Assembly: GCF_900099735.1 (NCBI RefSeq)
Contig: NZ_FNDT01000011.1
Location: forward strand, 46,745 to 110,744
Origin: Arthrobacter subterraneus
Lineage (GTDB): Bacteria; Actinomycetota; Actinomycetes; Actinomycetales; Micrococcaceae
DNA: 64,000 nt
Direction: 5' to 3'
This document shows positions 49,888 through 56,893 of this stretch, one piece after another. Each line of letters starts with the position of its first letter. Position 1 is the stretch's first letter. A program made the position numbers and the translations under genes. The notes below the pieces were generated by a model. The model did no database searches and was not told the origin of the DNA. It saw nothing but the letters and a program-made list of their open reading frames with translations.

Positions 49888-50697
49888 TCAGTGCTGCAGG
49901 ACCGCCCGGAGGAAGGTGCGGGTACGTTCCTCCTGGGGGTCCTTGAATATCTGGGCGGGCGGGCCGCTTTCCACGGCCCTGCCGTGGTCGAACATCACCA
50001 CGCGGTCCGAAATTTCCTCCGCGAAACGCATTTCATGGGTCACCATGAGCATGGTCATGTCAGTGCTGTGGGCCAGGTCCCGGATCACATTAAGAACCTC
50101 ACCGATCAGCTCCGGGTCCAGAGCGGAGGTGGGCTCGTCAAACAGCAGCACCTTGGGCCTCATGGCCAGTGCCCGGGCGATGGCCACGCGCTGTTGCTGG
50201 CCACCCGACATCTGCGGCGGCGTGTGGTCCATGTGCTTGCTGAGCCCCACGAGGTTCAGGAGCTCGACCGCCCGCTCCTTTGCCTCACCCTTGTTCATGC
50301 CGAGAACCTGGACGGGCGCCTCCATGATGTTTTCCAGCGCAGTCATGTGGGGGAAGAGGTTGAACTGCTGGAAAACCATCCCGATCTTCCGGCGGGTGGC
50401 GCGCATCTGACGGGTCTCGCGCGGCCTGTCACCAGCCTTGACATCCCAAAGGACGTCTCCGTCCACCTTGACCAGGCCCTGGGTGGGTGTTTCCAGTGTC
50501 ATCAGGATCCGCAGGATTGTGGTCTTACCCGAACCCGAGGGTCCGATGATGGATACCTTCTCCCCGGCACGGACCTCAAAGTTGAGGGCCTTCAGGACGT
50601 GGTTTTCCCCCCAGTTCTTGCTCACGTTGTCGAAGGAGACCATGGGCCCGGCGGCAGCAGAACCTGCGACGGCGGGAGAATCAGTGTTTGGGCGCAT
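49888..50697 (-). CDS. ehuA: ectoine/polar amino acid ABC transporter ATP-binding protein
   Basis: A 269-residue ABC ATPase of the polar amino acid family. Walker A GPSGSGKTT, Q-loop FQQFNLFPHMTALENI, signature MSGGQQQRVAIARALA, Walker B VLLFDEPTSALDPE and H-loop MVTHEMRFA are intact. The segment TTILRILMTLETPTQG resembles EhuA. The first 17 residues extend before the ABC domain and overlap the permease gene by 17 nt. Last gene of the ehuBCDA operon. Confidence 0.92.
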   Translation of the reverse strand: MRPNTDSPAVAGSAAAGPMVSFDNVSKNWGENHVLKALNFEVRAGEKVSIIGPSGSGKTTILRILMTLETPTQGLVKVDGDVLWDVKAGDRPRETRQMRATRRKIGMVFQQFNLFPHMTALENIMEAPVQVLGMNKGEAKERAVELLNLVGLSKHMDHTPPQMSGGQQQRVAIARALAMRPKVLLFDEPTSALDPELIGEVLNVIRDLAHSTDMTMLMVTHEMRFAEEISDRVVMFDHGRAVESGPPAQIFKDPQEERTRTFLRAVLQH

Positions 50698-51337
50698 AAC
50701 GCCGCTCCAATCTATTGACTATCTGGGATGCCGGGTAGCTGACGGCGAGGAACAGCAGCGCAGCGAGGGTGAGTGGTTCGAGGTAGCGGAAGCTGGATGA
50801 CCCGATCGCCTGCGCGGTGGCCATGAGCTCCACCACGGTAATGGCGGAGAGGATCGCGGAGTCCTTGAACATCTGGATCAGGTAATTTCCGAGCATGGGC
50901 ACTACGGTGCGGAACGCCTGCGGCAGGATGATCCTGCTCCAGACCCGACCGCGGGGCAGGCTGAGCGCCGTGGACGCTTCCCACTGCCCCACTGGAACGC
51001 CCTCAATGCCGCTGCGGTACACCTCAGCCATGTAAGCGCTGTAATTGATGCCGATGACCACCACACCGGTGGTGAAGGCGTCAAAGCTCACACCGTAGAG
51101 CGGAAGCACAAAGTACGCACAGTACGCCTGCACCAGCAGCGGCGTTCCGCGGATAAAGATCACGAAGAACGACGCCACCGGGGATACCACCGGGATGGCA
51201 AGACGGCGGACGACGGCGAGCACGAGGCCCAGTGCCGCGGCGATAGCGGTTCCCAGCAGGGTGATTTTTACCGTTACCCACAGACCCTGGAGGAGGAGAG
51301 GGATGATGGATAACGCAAAGCTGTTGTCCCAGATCAC
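50681..51337 (-). CDS. ehuD: ABC transporter permease, EhuD-like
   Basis: A 218-residue inner-membrane permease of the HisM/GlnP type with about five helices. FFVIFIRGTPLLVQAYCAYFVLP, NYSAYMAEVYRSGIEGVPVGQWEAS (EAA-type coupling loop with G-QWEA) and ITVVELMATAQAIGSSSFRYLEPLT match EhuD. The GTG start overlaps the ehuC stop by 4 nt (GTGA). Confidence 0.92.
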   Translation of the reverse strand: MIWDNSFALSIIPLLLQGLWVTVKITLLGTAIAAALGLVLAVVRRLAIPVVSPVASFFVIFIRGTPLLVQAYCAYFVLPLYGVSFDAFTTGVVVIGINYSAYMAEVYRSGIEGVPVGQWEASTALSLPRGRVWSRIILPQAFRTVVPMLGNYLIQMFKDSAILSAITVVELMATAQAIGSSSFRYLEPLTLAALLFLAVSYPASQIVNRLERRYAPKH

Positions 51338-52032
51338 AGCGGACCCACTTTCGTCAGTTCGCGCACATTTTCCTTAATGGACTTGGCCTTGCGGTCCAGT
51401 GCGAAACGCCGCTCCAGCCACGCTGTCAGCAGCGCCAACAGCGAGGAGAGAACGAAGTACATCACCAGGATGGTGAGGAAGATCGCCGTCGTTTCACCGG
51501 TGGTACTCCGGATCATCTGTGCGCGGAACGTCAGGTCCGCGACCGTGACCAGCGAGACCAGGGACGTGTTCTTCAGCAGGTCCACCATGACGTTGCCCAG
51601 GGGCGGGAGCATGGCGGGAATGGACTGCGGAATGATGATCCTGCGCAACCGCAGTGCCGGGGTCATGCCGAGCGCGATGCAGGCTTCGGTCTGCCCCCTG
51701 GGACGGGAGCTGATGGCGCCGCGGACCACCTCAGCGGCGTAAGCGCCTTCATTCAGGCCAAGGGCAAGGACCGCGGCGGTCAGCGGGTGGAGCTGAATGC
51801 CGAAGAATGGGAGGGCGTAGAAGAACCAGAACATCTGCACAATGAGTGAGGTGCCACGGAAGGTTTCCACGAAAACCGCCGCCGGCCACCGCACGATCCG
51901 GTGACTCGACAGGCGTGCGGTCCCGGCTGCGAAGGCGACCACGAGGCACAGCCCACCACCGAGGATGGCGACCATGATGGTCGTGAGCAGGCCCTGCCAT
52001 AACAGCGGGGCGTAGTCAATAATTGCGGACAT
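51334..52032 (-). CDS. ehuC: ABC transporter permease, EhuC-like
   Basis: A 232-residue permease pairing with EhuD. Motifs: ETFRGTSLIVQMFWFFYALPFFG, NEGAYAAEVVRGAISSRPRGQTEA (EAA loop) and TSLVSLVTVADLTFRAQ. ATG 52032 has AGAGGAA upstream, 27 nt after ehuB. The short basic tail (DRKAKSIKENVRELTK) is cytoplasmic. Confidence 0.92.
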   Translation of the reverse strand: MSAIIDYAPLLWQGLLTTIMVAILGGGLCLVVAFAAGTARLSSHRIVRWPAAVFVETFRGTSLIVQMFWFFYALPFFGIQLHPLTAAVLALGLNEGAYAAEVVRGAISSRPRGQTEACIALGMTPALRLRRIIIPQSIPAMLPPLGNVMVDLLKNTSLVSLVTVADLTFRAQMIRSTTGETTAIFLTILVMYFVLSSLLALLTAWLERRFALDRKAKSIKENVRELTKVGPL

Positions 52033-52059
52033 AAAGTGTTCCTCTGCTGCCGGCGGGTG

Positions 52060-52953
52060 CTAGCCCTCGGTCTGGCAGAGCTCTTCTGTAGTGACACCGT
52101 CAACCACGCTGGCATCGAAACCCCACTTTTCAAGGATTTCGGCAAACCCGGGCTCCTGCTTGAACGCCTCAAGCTCCTTGTTGTAGGCCTCATGGAAGGC
52201 CGAGTCGGACTGGCGGAAGGCCGCACCGGAGCCGGTACGCGGGGCGTCTTCGACGGGATCGGTGACCTCGAAATCCGATTTTTCATCCTCGAGCGCACGC
52301 AGGGAGAGGGTCGGCAGCATAAAAGCGTCCACCCGGCCGGCGCGGAGCGCTTCGATCCCGCTGCGACCCTCGTTGACCTTTACCTGCTGGGACTCCGGAA
52401 CACCCTGGGTCTTGAGGATTCCCTCTTCGAAACCGCCGGGAAGTACCGCGATCTTCAGTGCCGAGTCAGCGAGGACGTCCGCCACCGTCGCGATGCCCTT
52501 AGGGTTACCCTTCGGCACGGCGAAGGACTCGGTGGAAACGATCACCGGCTCGGAGTAGAGCACCTCGGCGCACCGCGACTGCTTCATGAACAGCCCTGCG
52601 GCGATTGCGTCCCACCGGTTGGCTTTCAGGCCGGGAATCATGGACTCGTAGGGCGTGATGACGCCCTCGATGTCCTCGATGCCCAGCCGCTTGCAGACGG
52701 CCCGGAGAACGTCCGGCTCGCAGCCGGTCACGGTGCCGTCCGCGTTGACCTGCGTGTAGGGGGGCTCATTGGCGATGCCTATCCGAAGGAACCCCTGGGA
52801 CCTGGCAGTTTCAAGCAGGTCACTGGCAGCGCCCGAGGCGGGCCCACCCACGGCGGTACTGGAACAGCCCGTAGCCCAACCGACCACCGTGGCGCCGAGC
52901 ACTGCGACCCCTGCGCCGCGCAGAACGTTCCGTCGTGAAATGTTGCCCGTCAT
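52060..52953 (-). CDS. ehuB: ectoine/hydroxyectoine-type substrate-binding lipoprotein EhuB
   Basis: A 297-residue periplasmic-binding-protein-fold lipoprotein. The N-terminus has twin Arg (SRRNVLRGAG) and a lipobox WATGC, so export may use Tat. The binding domain has GFLRIGIANEPPYTQV, GLFMKQSRCAEVLYSEPV, GRSGIEALRAGRVDAFMLPT and a C-terminal TTEELCQ. These closely follow EhuB, where aromatic, Arg and Glu residues in the first segments hold the ectoine ring. ATG 52953 is chosen over GTG 52959 because AAGGAG then has proper spacing. First gene of the operon. Confidence 0.9.
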   Translation of the reverse strand: MTGNISRRNVLRGAGVAVLGATVVGWATGCSSTAVGGPASGAASDLLETARSQGFLRIGIANEPPYTQVNADGTVTGCEPDVLRAVCKRLGIEDIEGVITPYESMIPGLKANRWDAIAAGLFMKQSRCAEVLYSEPVIVSTESFAVPKGNPKGIATVADVLADSALKIAVLPGGFEEGILKTQGVPESQQVKVNEGRSGIEALRAGRVDAFMLPTLSLRALEDEKSDFEVTDPVEDAPRTGSGAAFRQSDSAFHEAYNKELEAFKQEPGFAEILEKWGFDASVVDGVTTEELCQTEG

Positions 52954-52999
52954 ATGCACTCCTTCGCCCGGAGGTACCGGGACTCCTCAAAATTGCCAC

Positions 53000-53015
53000 T
53001 GTGATGTGGATTACA
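53000..53015. promoter_or_regulatory. CRP/GlxR-like site between ehuB and ald
   Basis: TGTGATGTGGATTACA: one mismatch to TGTGA-N6-TCACA, 47 nt upstream of ehuB and 24 nt from GntR operator 7. Confidence 0.55.
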
Positions 53016-53039
53016 CCTAACCTAGAATGAGCGTGTACT

Positions 53040-53051
53040 ATTGTCAACAAT
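53040..53051. promoter_or_regulatory. GntR operator 7 (ATTGTCAACAAT) between ehuB and ald
   Basis: Full-consensus ATTGTCAACAAT in the 220-nt divergent region, 87 nt upstream of ehuB and 123 nt upstream of ald. Confidence 0.75.
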
Positions 53052-53173
53052 CCGAATGTAAATTGCTGTGGTTGATTGGGTTTCAAGGATGTTTCCCACC
53101 CATAAGTGTCAAAACATCGGGTTCCCGGCATCAGCCACTACTCACCAGAGCCCCTCCCCGATTGGAGCCAGAA

Positions 53174-54307
53174 ATGATCATCGGAATCCCCAAAGAAATC
53201 AAAAACCACGAATTCCGCGTGGCCATCACCGCGTCCGGAGTGCACGAGTTCCGCACACACGGACACACCGTTCTCGTGGAGCGCGGAGCCGGCCTCGGCT
53301 CCGCCATCACGGACCAGGAATACGCGATCGCCGGAGCAGAGATCGTCGCCGACGCCGACGACCTCTGGCGCCGCGCTGACATGGTGATGAAGGTCAAGGA
53401 ACCCGTTCCTGCGGAATACCACCGCTTCCGTGAGGGCCTGATCCTCTTCACCTACCTGCACCTGGCCGCCGAGCCCGAGCTGACCCGTGAACTCCTCCGC
53501 GCAGGAGTGACAGCCATCGCCTACGAGACCGTCCAGGAGGGCCGTTCCCTACCACTGCTGGCGCCGATGTCCGAAGTGGCAGGGCGGCTCTCGGTCCAGG
53601 TAGGCGCCACCTCCCTCATGGCGCCCGCCGGAGGGAAGGGCGTGCTCCTCGGCGGGGTCCCCGGAGTCAGGCCGGCCAAGGTTGTGGTCCTGGGTGCCGG
53701 AGTGGCCGGGACCAACGCGGCAGCGATGGCCCTGGGCCTCGGCGCTGACGTCACCATCCTCGACATCAACATCGCACGGCTCCGTGACCTCGACGCGCAG
53801 TACCAGGGCCGCCTGAAGACTGTGGCATCCAACCAGTACGAGATCGAGAGGTCGGTGGTGGATGCCGACCTCGTCATCGGGTCCGTACTCATTCCCGGTG
53901 CCAAAGCGCCCAAGCTGGTCACCAACGATCTCGTTGCGCGGATGAAGCCCGGCTCGGTGCTTGTGGACATCGCCGTCGACCAGGGCGGCTGCTTCGAGGA
54001 CAGCCGCCCCACCACGCATCAGGAACCCACTTACGCGGTGCATGACACAATTTTCTACTGCGTGGCGAACATGCCCGGCGCAGTCCCGAACACCTCAACC
54101 TACGCCCTGACCAACGTCACGCTCCGATACGCAGTAATGCTCGCCAACCTCGGAATCCGTACAGCCTTCGAGAAGGATCCCGCGCTGGCTGCCGGCCTGA
54201 ATGTTGCATCGGGCAACGTTACCAACGCTTCGGTATCCCAGGCCCACGATCTGGCACTCGTGAGCGACTGGCGGGCCGCCCTTTCCGCCACCCCGACGGC
54301 AGCCTGA
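53174..54307 (+). CDS. ald: alanine dehydrogenase
   Basis: A 377-residue NAD-dependent alanine dehydrogenase (AlaDH/PNT family). MIIGIPKEIKNHEFRVAITASG (substrate Arg), MVMKVKEP (catalytic Lys), TYLHLA (catalytic His), GAGVAGTNAAAMALGLGADV (NAD) and CVANMPGAVPNTST are all present. It could carry away amino groups by reducing pyruvate, or recycle alanine formed by the aminotransferases. It shares the operator-7 region with ehuBCDA, so it belongs to the island regulon. The leader is 100 nt or more; no strong ribosome site is visible. In the proteobacterial eut clusters another dehydrogenase-fold gene, eutC, is typical. Confidence 0.95.
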   Translation: MIIGIPKEIKNHEFRVAITASGVHEFRTHGHTVLVERGAGLGSAITDQEYAIAGAEIVADADDLWRRADMVMKVKEPVPAEYHRFREGLILFTYLHLAAEPELTRELLRAGVTAIAYETVQEGRSLPLLAPMSEVAGRLSVQVGATSLMAPAGGKGVLLGGVPGVRPAKVVVLGAGVAGTNAAAMALGLGADVTILDINIARLRDLDAQYQGRLKTVASNQYEIERSVVDADLVIGSVLIPGAKAPKLVTNDLVARMKPGSVLVDIAVDQGGCFEDSRPTTHQEPTYAVHDTIFYCVANMPGAVPNTSTYALTNVTLRYAVMLANLGIRTAFEKDPALAAGLNVASGNVTNASVSQAHDLALVSDWRAALSATPTAA

Positions 54308-54330
54308 TCGATTTCAGTGGCAGGAAAGCA

Positions 54331-54666
54331 ATGAAAAAGCGTGCCTACTTCCAGCAAGCGAACGCACCATACCCACGGAGCCCCCATACCGGTGACCACT
54401 GCCCCGCCAATGGCTGGTGGACGCCGTTTGATGAAGAACAGTCGGCTCGGTTCATCCCGCAGGGAAACCTCATGCCGTCCGTCAACGGCCGAGCAGTGGC
54501 TTGGAAGCTACTGCCCGCAGGGCTAGGATCTGCGCATGCCGTCCCTGTCCGTGGTGATTCCGTGCAAGGACGACGCCCGACCGCTGGCACGCTGCCTCGC
54601 AGCCCTCGCGGCGCAGACGGCCTCTCCGCTGGAAGTAATCGTGGTGGACAACAACTCCACCGATGA
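54331..54666 (+). CDS. small protein of unknown function with CPANGWW motif
   Basis: An ORF of 111 codons with a good ribosome site (AGGAAAG, 4 nt before ATG). The first 65 residues look selected: KRAYFQQANAPYP, then GDHCPANGWWTPFD, ARFIPQGNLMPSV and AVAWKLLP. Short proteins with a CPxxGWW and GxxMP pattern occur as stand-alone or immunity-like proteins, but I do not recognise a named family. The last 45 codons overlap the GT2 gene in another frame, an unusually long overlap of 131 nt. Confidence 0.5.
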   Translation: MKKRAYFQQANAPYPRSPHTGDHCPANGWWTPFDEEQSARFIPQGNLMPSVNGRAVAWKLLPAGLGSAHAVPVRGDSVQGRRPTAGTLPRSPRGADGLSAGSNRGGQQLHR

Positions 54667-55297
54667 CAGCGCCGCGGTGGCGGCGAAGTGGGGCGCGAGA
54701 GTTCTACCGGAGGCTGCCCCCGGCATCGCCGCCGCCGCCTCCGCCGGGTACGACGCCGCTATCGGAGACATTATTGTCCGCTGCGACGCGGACACCGTTC
54801 CGCCGCCCGACTGGCTCCAGCGCATCGCCGCCCGTTTCGCCGCCGAGCCGGACCTCGCCGTCCTCACCGGTCCCGGCGACTTCTACGACGCCGGTCCCCT
54901 GCGTGCCCGGCTCGCGAACCTCGCGTACATGCAGGCGTATTTCGTGTCCATGGGCCTCGCCATGGCGCACTGGCCGCCGTTCGGCTCCAACTGCGCCTTT
55001 CGGCGCGCGGACTGGGAAACGGCCCGGCCCCGGATCCACCGCCATGACCCGGACGTGCACGACGACGTCGACCTCGGTTTCGCGCTCGATCCCGCCCAGC
55101 GCACGGCCTACGACCGCACACTGCGGGTGGGCATCTCGGCGCGTTCGCTCGAAGGCGGCGACGCCGGGCGGCTCCGCATCCGGCGGGCGTTCCACACCCT
55201 GGCGCTGAACTGGCGGGTGGTGCCGCCGTGGGAGCGCTGGCGGCGGACGCTCAGCGCACGGAGGGAGCGCCGTCGTCGGGGTGTATTGAAAAACTGA
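54536..55297 (+). CDS. family 2 glycosyltransferase
   Basis: A 253-residue GT-A enzyme. SVVIPCKDDARPLARCLAAL (N-terminal nucleotide site), VIVVDNNSTDDS, RCDADTVPPPDW (DxD) and the acceptor-side HDPDVHDDVDLGFAL are present. No membrane helix is obvious, and the C-terminus is strongly basic (RRTLSARRERRRR), suggesting membrane-surface binding. TAGGAT lies 6 nt before ATG 54536 (leaderless). Its position beside idi and crt suggests, but does not prove, glycosylation of the C50 carotenoid. Confidence 0.87.
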   Translation: MPSLSVVIPCKDDARPLARCLAALAAQTASPLEVIVVDNNSTDDSAAVAAKWGARVLPEAAPGIAAAASAGYDAAIGDIIVRCDADTVPPPDWLQRIAARFAAEPDLAVLTGPGDFYDAGPLRARLANLAYMQAYFVSMGLAMAHWPPFGSNCAFRRADWETARPRIHRHDPDVHDDVDLGFALDPAQRTAYDRTLRVGISARSLEGGDAGRLRIRRAFHTLALNWRVVPPWERWRRTLSARRERRRRGVLKN

Positions 55298-55308
55298 ACA
55301 GCCGGCCG

Positions 55309-55851
55309 TCACTCAGGGGACGTGAACCGCTCGGGGTAGAGCAGCGGCAACTGCAGGGTCAGCCACGGGCTGAACGCCCACGGTGCGGCTGCCACGGCGG
55401 CGGTGAGCTGAAGCGGATCCGCCCACTGCACCTCCATCACCTCGTCCTCCCGCGGGTCCACCGGGGACGCGGCGCGGGCAGTGTAGACGGGACAGATCTC
55501 GTTCTCCACCACGCCCGAGGCGTCCACCGCCCGGTAGCGGAAATCGGGCAGCCGAAGCTCCAGGCGGTCCAGCCGCAACCCCAGCTCCTGCTCCGCACGG
55601 CGACGCACCGCGTCCTCGGTTGCCTCACCCGGCCCAGGATGCCCGCAGAACGAGTTGGTCCAGACGCCCGGCCAGGTGCGCTTGGACAGGGCGCGGCGAG
55701 TGATAAGGATACGGCCGTCGTCGTCGTAAATGTGCGCCGAAAACGCGAGATGGAGCGGTGTGGAGGTGGAGTGAACCGTAGCCTTGTCCTCCGTGCCGAC
55801 GGGTGTTCCGTCCTCGGCCGCCAGGACAACCAGCTCTGCCGTGCGGTTCAT
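55309..55851 (-). CDS. idi: isopentenyl-diphosphate delta-isomerase, type I
   Basis: A 180-residue Nudix-fold enzyme interconverting IPP and DMAPP. The catalytic Cys is in TNSFCGHPGPGE, the Nudix-like helix is GEATEDAVRRRAEQELG, and the catalytic Glu is in ENEICPVY. ATG 55851 follows GGGAGGG. Divergent from the crt operon with only 35 nt between, so expression of precursor and pigment genes is likely coordinated. It converges with the GT2 gene (11 nt between stops). Confidence 0.95.
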   Translation of the reverse strand: MNRTAELVVLAAEDGTPVGTEDKATVHSTSTPLHLAFSAHIYDDDGRILITRRALSKRTWPGVWTNSFCGHPGPGEATEDAVRRRAEQELGLRLDRLELRLPDFRYRAVDASGVVENEICPVYTARAASPVDPREDEVMEVQWADPLQLTAAVAAAPWAFSPWLTLQLPLLYPERFTSPE

Positions 55852-55886
55852 TTCCCTCCCATGGGTAGCGCGTGTTTACTTTAGCT

Positions 55887-55976
55887 ATGGACAAGGAGAC
55901 CACACTGGCTGGTTTGACCGACAGCCAGCTCGTCAATGATGTCCTGACGTCCATTGTCCGGCGGCTCCGCGCATGA
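55887..55976 (+). CDS. 29-residue ORF leading the crt operon
   Basis: ATG 55887 opens a 29-codon ORF (MDKETTLAGLTDSQLVNDVL then TSIVRRLRA) whose TGA overlaps the crtB ATG (ATGA). TTTACT is 6 nt upstream, a leaderless pattern. It may be a leader peptide for translational coupling, or the remnant of a lost first gene; crtE or a MarR-type regulator stands here in related clusters, and the basic end VRRLRA resembles a MarR N-terminus. Too short to assign. Confidence 0.5.
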   Translation: MDKETTLAGLTDSQLVNDVLTSIVRRLRA

Positions 55977-56893
55977 GCCGGGACCGGGACGCGCTCGCCG
56001 ACTACACCAACGCCGCCTTCACCTCATCCGCGGTGGTGCTGCGCTCCTACTCAACCTCGTTCGGGCTGGCCTCCCGCCTGTTCGAGGCCGGCGTGCGCCG
56101 CCGGGTCGAGTCCGTCTACGCCCTGGTGCGGGTTGCCGATGAGATTGTCGACGGCGTCACCGCCGCCGCAGGGCTGGCCCCGGAGGAGACCCGCCGCCAG
56201 CTCGACGGATTCGAGCGGGAAACCGAACGCGCCCTGGACCTCGGATACAGCGCCAACCTGGTGGTGCACGCCTTTGCGGACACGGCACGGCTGACCGGGA
56301 TCGGGAGGGACCTGACGCGGCCGTTCTTCGCGTCGATGCGGGCGGACCTCGACCGGGTGGAGCATACGCCTGAGTCCTTCACCGAGTACGTGTACGGCTC
56401 GGCGGAGGTGGTGGGGCTGATGTGCCTGAAGTGTTTCCTCCACGGATATTCCGTGAGTGCCGCGGAGAACGCGCGGCTTGAACGGGGCGCCCGCCACCTC
56501 GGAGCCGCGTTCCAGAAGGTCAACTTCCTCCGGGACCTCGCCGAGGACTTCACCTCGCTGGGCCGCAGCTACTTTCCGGGGGTCTCTCCCGCGAACTTCG
56601 ACGAAGCCGCCAAGCAGCGGCTGCTTGAGGACATCGACCACGACCTGCGGGAATCCCGCGCCGTGCTCCGAGGCCTCCCGCCATCCAGCCGCCGCGCCGT
56701 TGCGCTGGCGCAGGAACTTTTCGCCGAACTCGCGGAGCGGATCCGGGCCACGCCGGCGCCGGAACTCATCCGCACCCGGATCAGCGTGCCCAACACCGTA
56801 AAGCTGCGGATCGCGGCGGCGGTCCTTGCCGGCCGGCGCGGGTTCGAGACAACCCGTCCAGACGCCCGTCCAGACAAGATAGAGGCACCGTGA
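55973..56893 (+). CDS. crtB: phytoene synthase
   Basis: A 306-residue squalene/phytoene synthase joining two GGPP molecules. First Asp-rich motif YALVRVADEIVDG (DxxxD) at about residues 46-58; second motif NFLRDLAEDFTSLGRSYFP. YSTSFGLASRLF is the substrate-flap start. ATG overlaps the 29-codon ORF stop, and the crtI GTG overlaps this stop (GTGA). No GGPP synthase gene is in the window. Confidence 0.95.
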   Translation: MSRDRDALADYTNAAFTSSAVVLRSYSTSFGLASRLFEAGVRRRVESVYALVRVADEIVDGVTAAAGLAPEETRRQLDGFERETERALDLGYSANLVVHAFADTARLTGIGRDLTRPFFASMRADLDRVEHTPESFTEYVYGSAEVVGLMCLKCFLHGYSVSAAENARLERGARHLGAAFQKVNFLRDLAEDFTSLGRSYFPGVSPANFDEAAKQRLLEDIDHDLRESRAVLRGLPPSSRRAVALAQELFAELAERIRATPAPELIRTRISVPNTVKLRIAAAVLAGRRGFETTRPDARPDKIEAP

